A stretch of DNA of 64,000 nucleotides, taken from the NCBI RefSeq assembly GCF_030813715.1, contig NZ_JAUSUZ010000001.1:868001-932000 (forward strand), written 5' to 3'. The stretch comes from Catenuloplanes indicus. Lineage in GTDB: Bacteria; Actinomycetota; Actinomycetes; Mycobacteriales; Micromonosporaceae. Shown one piece after another: positions 57,452-64,000 of the stretch. The translations under genes and the position numbers were made by a program. The notes beneath the pieces were generated by a model. That model saw only the letters and a list, made by a program, of their open reading frames with translations. It had not been told where the DNA came from and made no database searches. Numbering within the stretch: position 1 is the stretch's first letter; each line of letters starts with the position of its first letter.

Positions 57452-59020
57452 TCAGGACGCGGTCCCCATCCGCGGCACGACGCTGCGAATCGCCACCGGC
57501 GTGCCCGGCCCGCCACCGGGCCGCGACCGGTACTCCGCGACGCCGACGCAGGTGAACAACAGCGTGACGAGCGTGTCGTCCGCGCGCAGCAGGCCGGGCA
57601 CCTCGGAGTCGAGGAACGTCATGCCGGACGCGGTGGCGCCGAGCGCGTACGCGGCCAGGTGCAGCCGCCCTTCCGCGATCCCGGCGGCCAGCTGGGCCTC
57701 CCGGTAGCCGCGGTCGTCCAGCGCGGCGCCGTCGACCGCGGCGATCACCACGTAGGCCGCGTCCCCGCCGAGCGCCTGGTCGAGACAGACCCGGGTCAGC
57801 TCGTCGCGCAGGTCGCCGGCGTGGACCGGGGTGTCCAGATCCGGCCAGCGGTAGACGCCGGGCGGGACGCCGTCGACGCCGTGCACCGCCACCCAGTGCG
57901 GCACGTCGACGCCGCGCAGGGCGGCCGCGAGCGGCCATTCAAGAACATGCGCGGGTACGGTACGGGAGCGGTCCATCCGGCGCTGGGAGCCACGGCGGCG
58001 GATCACGTCGTCGAGCGTGTCGCCGCCGTCGGCATGCGGGGCGGGGTGCGCGGTGCCGGCCCGGGTGCGGGGTTGCGGTGCGGGCGCCGTGGGCCGGTGT
58101 TCGGGTGCGACGGGCTGGTGCCGTTCCGCCGCGGGTGGCTGTGCGGGCGTGGCCGGTGATGGCGGGCCGGTCGGTGCCGCGACGGGCCAGGGATCGCCGA
58201 GCACATCGCAGTCACCGGCCCGCTGGGCCGCGGTGATCAGCGGGAACTCCACCTCGGGCAGCGTGCCCCGCGCGGCCGGGCCGGCGGGCTCGGTGACCGG
58301 GACGGCACCGTCCACCGTGAGCAGTGCCAGCGGGAACTCGTGCACGCCGTCCGCGCCGACCAGGTCACGCACCCGGGCGTCCGGGAAGCGGGTGACCAGC
58401 CGGGGCGCGTGCCCGGCACTGACCGCCGCGGCCTCGAGCTGCGCCAGCAGCGTGCCCGCGTCCCAGTACAGGTGCCGGAAACCGCGCTCGGCGTACCGCC
58501 AGCCGGTCCGCCACGGCACACCGGTGACCACGAGCGTGGTGGCGCCTCCGGTCGCCGGGCCGACCCGGACCAGCGCGTGCGCGACCGGGTCGTACCAGTG
58601 CACGCCGTCCCGGACACCACCGACGCCGGTGGTGACCGCGTAGACCTCCAGCGGGAACCGGGCTCCGGCCGACCCGGACGCGCGGAACAGCCACGACCGG
58701 CCGTTCCGCTCGGTGGTGCGGACCACGCCGGCGCCGAGGAACAGGATCCGGCCGAGGCCGGCCGCGTCCAGCGGCGCGGCCGGACCGGCGTGACCGGACA
58801 GCACGGCGGTGGCCGCGACCCGGGGCACCGGCAGGTCGCGCGGGAGTGCGGTGCGCTCGAGACCCGGCGGGTACGCCTTGGCCGGCGGCGGGAACGTGTC
58901 CGGATCGTTCGGCGTGAGATCGTGCCGGACGCGCGGGTCGTCCGCGGGGACGTCCCACTCGCGACCCGGCCGGTACGACGTCAGCCGGTGCAGCAGGCCG
59001 GCGCCCAGGTCAGGATTCAC
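57452..59020 (-). CDS. Duplicated nitroreductase (SagB/ThcOx-like) protein
   Basis: This protein has 522 aa from GTG 59020. Two nitroreductase-like halves (about 70-265 and 340-510) are joined by a Pro/Ala-rich linker (about 270-325). The first half contains GRSWLFRASGSAGARFPLEV and YWDAGTLLAQLEAAAVSAG; the second contains RRRGSQRRMDRSRTVPA and AAGIAEGRLHLAAYALGATA followed by GMTFLDSEVPGLL. This is the architecture of SagB-type flavoprotein dehydrogenases, whose best-known members oxidise azolines in RiPP biosynthesis. No cyclodehydratase partner lies in the window, so a RiPP role is not implied. Confidence 0.85.
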   Translation of the reverse strand: MNPDLGAGLLHRLTSYRPGREWDVPADDPRVRHDLTPNDPDTFPPPAKAYPPGLERTALPRDLPVPRVAATAVLSGHAGPAAPLDAAGLGRILFLGAGVVRTTERNGRSWLFRASGSAGARFPLEVYAVTTGVGGVRDGVHWYDPVAHALVRVGPATGGATTLVVTGVPWRTGWRYAERGFRHLYWDAGTLLAQLEAAAVSAGHAPRLVTRFPDARVRDLVGADGVHEFPLALLTVDGAVPVTEPAGPAARGTLPEVEFPLITAAQRAGDCDVLGDPWPVAAPTGPPSPATPAQPPAAERHQPVAPEHRPTAPAPQPRTRAGTAHPAPHADGGDTLDDVIRRRGSQRRMDRSRTVPAHVLEWPLAAALRGVDVPHWVAVHGVDGVPPGVYRWPDLDTPVHAGDLRDELTRVCLDQALGGDAAYVVIAAVDGAALDDRGYREAQLAAGIAEGRLHLAAYALGATASGMTFLDSEVPGLLRADDTLVTLLFTCVGVAEYRSRPGGGPGTPVAIRSVVPRMGTAS

Positions 59021-59280
59021 GCGCCCATCCTGACAGACACGTTGCACGACCGGTGAACGGTTTTCCGGCGGCCGGCGGCACACTTGGCAGGACGCGGATC
59101 CCCGGCACGTGGCCCGGTCCCGGTGCGGGCCGGACGCGCGGGCGGGTTACCGGCGCTCACGCCGCTCACCGGCGTGCGGTCCGGGTTACCGGGGCCCGGG
59201 CCGGGTAACTCACCCGGACGCGGCACGACTCGCCGGGAACCGGCCCGGTTCCCGGCGAACGGCGACAGGAGGCGTGACCG

Positions 59281-59754
59281 GTGCTGACCGAGGTGTGGCC
59301 GTTCGTCATCCGGGCCCGCGCGGCGGGCCGGCCGGTCGTGCTGGCCCGGGCGTGGCCCGAGGAGTGGCTGGCCGCGCACCCGCCGTCGGATGCCGACGCG
59401 GTCGTCGCGATCACTCACGACCCGCGTATCGACGACCGCGCGCTGCGCGCCGCCCTGCCCGGCCCGGCCGGTTACGTCGGCGCGCTCGGCAGCCGCGCCA
59501 CGCACGCCCAGCGTCTCGGCCGGCTGTCCGGCATCCCCGGCCTCGGCCGTCTGCGCGGCCCGGCCGGGCTCGACCTCGGCGCCACCTCGATCGCGGAGAC
59601 CGCGCTGTCCGTCCTCGCCGAGATCGTCGCGGCCGCGCACGACCGCACCGGCGGCCCGCTGGCCACGTCCACCAGCCCCATCCAGGGCGTACGGTCGCCG
59701 GTGCCCGCCACCACCCCGCCGGCCGAGCCGGTCCCGATGACCTGCGCGCGCTGA
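59281..59754 (+). pseudogene. Internally deleted XdhC-family gene
   Basis: The 157 codons are open from GTG 59281 with AGGAGG upstream. The first 22 residues (MLTEVWPFVIRARAAGRPVV) are the start of an XdhC/CoxI domain; the text then jumps to the C-terminal Rossmann part (PEEWLAAHP; DAVVAITHDPRIDDRALRAA; YVGALGSRATHAQRL; LDLGATSIAETALSVLAEI). Intact XdhC proteins are 300-380 aa. About 200 codons are missing in frame, including the usual metal/pterin-site N-domain. XdhC normally helps insert the molybdenum cofactor into xanthine-dehydrogenase-type enzymes; none is nearby. Confidence 0.7.
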
Positions 59755-59768
59755 GCCGGTACCACCGT

Positions 59769-59798
59769 GGTATAAAAATGACGGTATAGAAATACCGT
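59769..59798. promoter_or_regulatory. Repeated GGTATA / inverted ATACCGT sites before map
   Basis: ACGGTAT-AGAA-ATACCGT (59781-59798) is a perfect 7-bp dyad. GGTATA recurs 14 bp upstream (59769-59774) within a -10-like TATAAA. Together these overlap the probable map promoter and suggest a repressor with GGTAT half-sites (GntR/YtrA-like spacing). Confidence 0.55.
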
Positions 59799-59816
59799 AC
59801 GCAGAGGGAGATTGCC

Positions 59817-60602
59817 GTGATCGAGTTGAAGTCCGCCGCGGAGATCGAGCGGATGGCGGTGACCGGCCGGTTCGTCGGTGAGCTGCTGGCCGAGCTGAAG
59901 ACGGTCGCGGCGGTCGGCGTCAACCTGATGGACGTCGAGCGGCACGCCCGCCGGCGGATCAAGGAGCGCGGCGCGGAGTCGTGCTACTGGGACTACGCGC
60001 CGTCGTTCGGGCGCGGCCCGTTCCGGAACGTGCTGTGCCTGTCGGTGAACGACGCGGTGCTGCACGGGCTGCCGCACGACTACGTGCTGGCCGACGGCGA
60101 TCTGCTCAGCATCGACATGGCGGTCGGCATCGACGGCTGGGTGGCGGACTCGGCGCTGTCGTTCGTGGTCGGCACGCCCGCCCCGGCCGACCTGAAGCTG
60201 ATCGAGGCGACCGAGGTCGCGCTGGACGCCGCGATCGCGGCCGCGCAGCCCGGCGGCAAGCTCGGCGACATCTCGGCCGCGATCGGCGAGGTCGCGCACT
60301 CGTACGGATACCGGGTCAACTCCGAGTTCGGCGGCCACGGCATCGGGCGCACCATGCACGAGGACCCGCACGTGTCGAACACCGGCCGCGCCGGCCGCGG
60401 CATGAAGCTCACGCCGGGCCTCACGCTCGCGCTCGAGCCCTGGCTGTGCGCGACCACCGACAAGATCACCTACGACGCGGACGGCTGGACCATCCGCTCC
60501 GCCGACGGCTCCCGCACCGCCCACTCCGAGCACACCGTCGCCATCACCCCGGACGGCCCCCAGGTCCTCACGCTCCGCCCCGCCACGGCCCCGGCCGCCT
60601 GA
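59817..60602 (+). CDS. map: Type I methionine aminopeptidase
   Basis: This 261-aa protein has GTG 59817 after AGAGGGAGA. The pita-bread metallopeptidase motifs are in order: CLSVNDAVLHGLP (about 82-94), LLSIDMAVGIDGWVADSALS (two Asp ligands), FGGHGIGRTMHEDPHV (His), LALEPWL (Glu) and HSEHTVAIT (Glu). It removes the N-terminal methionine from nascent proteins. It lies away from ribosomal-protein genes and has its own operator-rich promoter, so it may be an accessory copy. Confidence 0.95.
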   Translation: MIELKSAAEIERMAVTGRFVGELLAELKTVAAVGVNLMDVERHARRRIKERGAESCYWDYAPSFGRGPFRNVLCLSVNDAVLHGLPHDYVLADGDLLSIDMAVGIDGWVADSALSFVVGTPAPADLKLIEATEVALDAAIAAAQPGGKLGDISAAIGEVAHSYGYRVNSEFGGHGIGRTMHEDPHVSNTGRAGRGMKLTPGLTLALEPWLCATTDKITYDADGWTIRSADGSRTAHSEHTVAITPDGPQVLTLRPATAPAA

Positions 60603-60632
60603 GACCGCCCCGGCCACGCCGGGAACCGGTGG

Positions 60633-61070
60633 CTAGACCGTACGGAGGGCGAGGTCGTAGATGGTGCGGACCCGGGCGGCGTAGCGGCGGGCGTTGGGGA
60701 TGCGGAGACGGCGGACGTAGCGTTCGAGTTCGTCGGGGCGGTCGGCCAGCAGATGGAACTCGACGATGTGACCGACCAGGAACGCCGGTGAGAGATCGTC
60801 CGTGACCAGCCGCGAGTCCCCCTCGTGGTCGCGCAGGTAGGCGACCAGTTTCAGCTGCACGTAGCGGGCCAGTTCCGCGCCGTGGGTGGTGACGACGCCG
60901 GCGAGCTCGCGCACGCCGACGCCGGCCGCGTCCAGGTCCTGCCTGAGGAGTTCGCCGAGGACCGCCGGCTCCGGGCCGCTGTGCAGCGGCAGGCCGCAGC
61001 GGGACAGCACGTCGTGCAGCACGGCCTGATAAGAGTCGGAGGCGACGAACTCGTCGAGACTGACGCTCAT
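60633..61070 (-). CDS. Small helical protein, function unknown
   Basis: This 145-aa protein starts at ATG 61070 (MSVSLDEFVASDSYQAVLHD). It is all-helical and acidic: VLGELLRQDLDAAGVGVREL, ELARYVQLKLVAYLRDHEGD, PDELERYVRRLRIPNARRYA. Codon use is gene-like. No family or catalytic motif is recognised. Confidence 0.65.
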   Translation of the reverse strand: MSVSLDEFVASDSYQAVLHDVLSRCGLPLHSGPEPAVLGELLRQDLDAAGVGVRELAGVVTTHGAELARYVQLKLVAYLRDHEGDSRLVTDDLSPAFLVGHIVEFHLLADRPDELERYVRRLRIPNARRYAARVRTIYDLALRTV

Positions 61071-61087
61071 CTGATCATTTTGCCGCC

Positions 61088-61666
61088 TCAGCGGTCCGGG
61101 ATCGGGTGAATCGCCAACTCCTCGGCGGTCGCGCCACCACCGGCCGCGCCCGCGTCGTACGCCACCGAATCGGCCTCCCGGTCCTCCTCGAGCCCTTCGT
61201 CCGGTGCGACGAGCCGGCCGACCGGGCGGTCGCCGATGCCGGTGTCGTACATCGAGACCGGCGAGTCCAGGTTCGGGTCGACCGGACCGCCGTCGTCGAG
61301 CGGCGTGTCGCGGTCGATGGCGTCCACCTCGGTACCGGCCGCGTCCGGGTCGAACGACTCCGCGGACGTCGGCGACGGGCGGGTGTCGGCCCGGGTCGCG
61401 GCCTCGTCCAGGGCCGGGTCGCGCACCTCACGGCCGATCTTCAGGTCGAGCGACTCGCCCTGCCGGGCCTCCTCCGGCGTGGTACCGAACGCGTCGACGG
61501 CCAGCGGCCGGTCGTCGCGGTCGAGCGGCAGCGCGGCCGGGTCGGGACCGTCCGCGATGCGGCCGCTGGCCACGTCGTCCCGGGCGGTGGAGTCGTCGTC
61601 GGCGGTATCGGGCAGACCCTCGGTCTCCGGGTCGGAGACCGGCTGCGGATAGGTGTTGTCGGACAT
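61088..61666 (-). CDS. DUF5709-like acidic protein
   Basis: This 192-aa protein starts at ATG 61666. It is highly acidic and probably disordered through most of its length. It ends in the signature GRLVAPDEGLEEDREADSVA followed by a Gly-rich DAGAAGGGATAEELAIH, which I associate with DUF5709 proteins of actinobacteria. A middle segment LDLKIGREVRDPALDEAA is also typical. Role unknown; such proteins often accompany stress genes. It lies 17 bp upstream of the unknown helical gene on the same strand. Confidence 0.75.
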   Translation of the reverse strand: MSDNTYPQPVSDPETEGLPDTADDDSTARDDVASGRIADGPDPAALPLDRDDRPLAVDAFGTTPEEARQGESLDLKIGREVRDPALDEAATRADTRPSPTSAESFDPDAAGTEVDAIDRDTPLDDGGPVDPNLDSPVSMYDTGIGDRPVGRLVAPDEGLEEDREADSVAYDAGAAGGGATAEELAIHPIPDR

Positions 61667-61773
61667 GTCTGCGGTCTACCCAGACTGCCGGATTCCACAC
61701 GCGTGTTTGCGCACGGTGACGACGGGTACGCCGACCGGGCGAAGCACGGCACGCAACGACGGAGGGATGCCGC

Positions 61774-61989
61774 ATGACGAACGCGGAACAGAAGCCGGAC
61801 GGGGTCTGGCGGGACGAGGAGCGGCTGCCGCTGTCCGAGCTGGCCGCCGCGGTCGCGACGTCACCGGCGGACGGTCAGACCGACGACCCGACCGGCAACG
61901 ACGCGGGCATCGAGGACGTGGACCGGCGCCGGGAGGACACCGACCGCGCGCTGCGGACCGACTTCACCGGCCCGACCGGCCCGAACTGA
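61774..61989 (+). CDS. Small acidic protein, function unknown
   Basis: This 71-aa protein starts at ATG 61774 with GGAGGGA upstream (ideal spacing). It has a short helix (RDEERLPLSELAAAVATSP) and an acidic disordered tail (GNDAGIEDVDRRREDTDRA). It is divergent from the DUF5709-like gene across 107 bp. No family is recognised. Confidence 0.6.
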   Translation: MTNAEQKPDGVWRDEERLPLSELAAAVATSPADGQTDDPTGNDAGIEDVDRRREDTDRALRTDFTGPTGPN

Positions 61990-62072
61990 ACCAGGCCGGC
62001 CCGAACGAGACGCTGCCCCGGCCCTGGCACAGTCGATGTGTCAGGGCCGTCCGACAACCTGGAGCGCTCCCC

Positions 62073-62318
62073 GTGTTCTTCATCTTCGGTTTCCGCACCA
62101 AGGCCGAGTCGCTCGGCTGGGTGCCGGAGACCTGCCGCGTCTGCGGTCAGTCCGGCAGTCTGCTGCTGATCCGCGAGGTCACCAAGTTCAGCCTGTTCTT
62201 CATCCCGCTGATCCCGGTGCGCACGAAATACGTGGTGCGCTGCCAGAACGCGTTCTGCCACGCGGAGACGCGGATCGGCCGGGACGAGGCCCGCCGCCTC
62301 CAGGCCGCGGTCCGCTGA
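62073..62318 (+). CDS. Small zinc-ribbon protein
   Basis: This 81-aa protein has GTG 62073 as start with GGAG upstream (MFFIFGFRTKAESLG). The zinc ribbon uses CRVC (about 23-26) and CQNAFC (about 59-64), with a hydrophobic strand pair between (KFSLFFIPLIPVRTKYVV). This is the zinc-ribbon build of small actinobacterial proteins of unknown role. It is followed by a bidirectional terminator. Confidence 0.82.
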   Translation: MFFIFGFRTKAESLGWVPETCRVCGQSGSLLLIREVTKFSLFFIPLIPVRTKYVVRCQNAFCHAETRIGRDEARRLQAAVR

Positions 62319-62324
62319 GCGAGC

Positions 62325-62358
62325 GGTGCCGCGGCGCGACGTCACGCGCCGCGGCACC
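62325..62358. terminator. Bidirectional terminator between zinc-ribbon gene and egtD
   Basis: Perfect 14-bp arms (GGTGCCGCGGCGCG and its complement) flank the loop ACGTCA. It lies 7 bp from each of the two convergent stops. Confidence 0.85.
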
Positions 62359-62364
62359 ACCGGT

Positions 62365-63327
62365 TCAGGCCGCCTGCGCCAGGCAGACGGTGAACAGCCC
62401 GTCGTCGTCGGTCCAGCGCTGCCGCAGCCGGAACCCGGCCGCCGCCAGCTCGTCGCGCAGCCGCTCCGGCCGGAACTTCGCGGAGACCTCGGTGCGCAGC
62501 AGCTCCCCGCGGGCGAAGTCGACCTCCAGATCGAGACCCCGCACCGGTACGCGCATGGGCTCCCGCGCCCGCAGCCGCATCTCGATCCACTCGTTGCCGT
62601 CGTCCCAGACCGCGACGTGGTCGAAGCGCTGCGGCTCGAAATCGGCGTCGAGGTGGTGGTTGATCACCCGCAGCACGTTGCGGTTGAAGTCCGCGGTGAC
62701 GCCGGCCGCGTCGTCGTAGGCGGGCAGCAGCGTCCGCACGTCCTTGACCAGGTCCGCGCCGAGCAGCAGCCACTCCCCCGGGTCCAGTACGCCGCGCACG
62801 TCGCCGAGGAAGCCCGCGCGCTCCGCGGGCAGCAGGTTGCCGATCGTGCCGCCGAGGAACGCGACCATCCGGCTGCCGCCGTCCGGCAGGTGGTGCAGGT
62901 GCCGGGTGTAGTCGCCGACGATGCCGCGCACGGACAGCGCCGGGTAGGCCGCGTCCAGCCGGGCGACCGCGTCGGCGAGCGCGGCCGCGGACACGTCCAG
63001 CGGCACGAACGCGCCGAGCGTGCCGTGCGTGAGCAGCGCGTCGAGCAGCAGCCGGGTCTTCTCCGACGACCCGGAGCCGAGCTCGACCAGCGTCTTCGCC
63101 TCGGTGATCCGGGCGATCTCGGCGGACCGGGCGGCCAGGATCGCGCGCTCGGCGCGCGTCGGGTAGTACTCCGGCAGCCGGGTGATCTCGTCGAACAGCT
63201 CGCTGCCGCGCGCGTCGTAGAACCACTTCGGCGGCAGCCACTTCGGGGTGGCGGTCAGGCCGGTCCGGACGTCGGCGCGTAACGCGGCGGCGAGGTCCCG
63301 CTCGTCGAGGTGGACTTCCAGGTTCAC
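62365..63327 (-). CDS. egtD: Histidine N-alpha-methyltransferase EgtD
   Basis: This 320-aa protein has WLPPKWFYDARGSELFDEIT (about 30-49), LPEYYPTRAERAIL, the SAM-binding VELGSGSSEKTRLLL (about 86-100) and FLGGTIGNLL (about 157-166), all EgtD hallmarks. It trimethylates the alpha-amino group of histidine to hercynine with three SAM, the first committed step of ergothioneine synthesis. ATG 63327 overlaps the egtC stop (ATGA), so this is the last in-window gene of an egt operon running off the right edge. Confidence 0.95.
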   Translation of the reverse strand: MNLEVHLDERDLAAALRADVRTGLTATPKWLPPKWFYDARGSELFDEITRLPEYYPTRAERAILAARSAEIARITEAKTLVELGSGSSEKTRLLLDALLTHGTLGAFVPLDVSAAALADAVARLDAAYPALSVRGIVGDYTRHLHHLPDGGSRMVAFLGGTIGNLLPAERAGFLGDVRGVLDPGEWLLLGADLVKDVRTLLPAYDDAAGVTADFNRNVLRVINHHLDADFEPQRFDHVAVWDDGNEWIEMRLRAREPMRVPVRGLDLEVDFARGELLRTEVSAKFRPERLRDELAAAGFRLRQRWTDDDGLFTVCLAQAA

Positions 63328-64000
63328 GGTGCCTCCAGCGGCGTCAGGTCCAGGGTGGATCGGGTCGCTACCAGCAGATGGCGTGGCGGCATCTCCGCCC
63401 AGCCGGGTGTGTCGTCCAGCGGTTCTGAGCTGACGGTCAGCGAGCCGGGGCCGTCCAGGTAGGACAGCGCGTGCCCCCAGGTGGTCGCGGCGACGCGGGT
63501 GCCGTCGGTCAGCAGCAGGTTGAGCCGGGAGTCAGGGGCGGCGGCGTGCACGGCGCGGAGCGTCCCGGCGAGCGCGCCGCCCGGTTCCGCACCGGCCCGC
63601 AGGCGGTCCCGGACCAGCGCCCAGAGCAGCGCGGAGTCGGTCGGCGCGTCCAGCGTGAGCAGGTCGCGCACCGGCAGCCGCTCGGCGAGCTTCGCCACCG
63701 AGTCCGGCCAGCCGGCCACCTTCCCGTTGTGACTGAACAGCCAGCGGCCCTCGGCGAACGGCGCGGCCGCCCCCTCGGTCACCGGCATGCCGGCGGTCGC
63801 GGACCGCACGGCCGCGAGCACCGCGCCGGACGCCGTCGCCGCGGCCAGCGCCATCAGCGACGGGTCCGACCAGATCGGCGTTGCGCGCCGGTAGCGCACC
63901 GGTTCGCCGCCGGAGCCGGGGTACCAGCCGACGCCGAATCCGTCCACATTGATCGTGCCGCCGCCGCGCATGTCGCGTGGCGCCCACGCCTGACGGCACA
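63324..64000 (-). CDS. egtC: Gamma-glutamyl-hercynylcysteine sulfoxide hydrolase EgtC, 5' end outside window
   Basis: The frame is open to the window edge; at the edge it reads CRQAWAPRDMRGGGTINVDG, a segment found about 30-40 residues into EgtC. The ATG at 63971 is therefore internal, and the N-terminal nucleophile (Cys2) lies outside. Class II glutamine-amidotransferase-like motifs follow: FGVGWYPGSGGEPVRYRRA, FSHNGKVAGWPDSV and DSALLWALVRDRL. It removes glutamate from the hercynyl-gamma-glutamylcysteine sulfoxide intermediate. egtB and egtA are expected just beyond the right edge. Confidence 0.92.
   Translation of the reverse strand, partial: CRQAWAPRDMRGGGTINVDGFGVGWYPGSGGEPVRYRRATPIWSDPSLMALAAATASGAVLAAVRSATAGMPVTEGAAAPFAEGRWLFSHNGKVAGWPDSVAKLAERLPVRDLLTLDAPTDSALLWALVRDRLRAGAEPGGALAGTLRAVHAAAPDSRLNLLLTDGTRVAATTWGHALSYLDGPGSLTVSSEPLDDTPGWAEMPPRHLLVATRSTLDLTPLEAP

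Noticed and set aside
1-64000. tRNA, rRNA, intact insertion sequence or integrase
   Set aside because: Both strands were read for tRNA-like ends, transposase and integrase motifs and terminal inverted repeats; none could be supported.

Overview
The window is very GC-rich DNA with strong G/C third-position bias, many GTG and some TTG starts, and 4-bp ATGA/GTGA overlaps between genes. The gene families (ergothioneine genes, a SARP regulator, HelR, a DUF5709-like protein, an SPW-repeat protein, F420/flavin-type oxidoreductases, a class IV lanthipeptide synthetase) point to a filamentous actinobacterium, probably Micromonosporaceae. I see no rRNA, tRNA, CRISPR array, intact transposase or integrase. 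It reads as a chromosomal arm with many short transcription units and several decayed genes.

Layout. 1-9.4 kb: the end of a WXG100-like secretion locus, a divergent LysR/luciferase-like monooxygenase pair with a good LysR box, an unrecognised membrane-anchored protein, a kinase-like P-loop protein, a PLP-dependent desulfhydrase/deaminase, a CBS-BON protein and a broken serine-hydrolase gene. 9.4-12 kb: a complete methionine ABC importer (metN-metI-metQ). 12-24 kb: a tryptophan-dioxygenase-like enzyme, then on the minus strand a NACHT ATPase, an AI-2E-type permease, a giant SARP regulator and a DrrAB-type exporter. 24-26.8 kb: a two-gene class IV lanthipeptide cassette. 26.9-28.4 kb: a CGNR regulator and an alpha/beta hydrolase whose 5' ends are mirror images of each other. 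29.2-34.1 kb: four overlapping genes (aminotransferase, zinc dehydrogenase, two family-2 glycosyltransferases) that look like one aminosugar/polysaccharide pathway. 34.6-38.5 kb: a secreted protease, a cold-shock gene with a structured leader, a DoxX remnant, and helR behind a rifamycin-associated element. 38.6-45 kb: a peptidase remnant, a bacterial PH-domain membrane pair, TetR, and a sugar isomerase/oxidoreductase operon ending in an internally deleted epimerase. 45-50 kb: GNAT, a luciferase-like monooxygenase plus NADP-binding partner under a divergent MarR, a Tat-exported M28 peptidase and an SPW membrane protein. 50.5-64 kb: two coupled membrane proteins, a fasciclin lipoprotein with a membrane-anchored molybdopterin oxidoreductase, small conserved-looking proteins, a double nitroreductase, an XdhC remnant, methionine aminopeptidase, and egtD/egtC, whose operon continues off the right edge.

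Two themes stand out. First, regulation is readable from perfect or near-perfect inverted repeats (LysR, MarR, TetR, CGNR, the rifamycin element, metQ and map upstream regions). Second, at least six genes are remnants: serine hydrolase, DoxX, M28 peptidase, AMIN-like protein, epimerase and XdhC. Several keep both ends but lost the middle. The best candidates for something undescribed are the lanthipeptide cassette with its cysteine-rich precursor and the four-gene glycosyltransferase operon.
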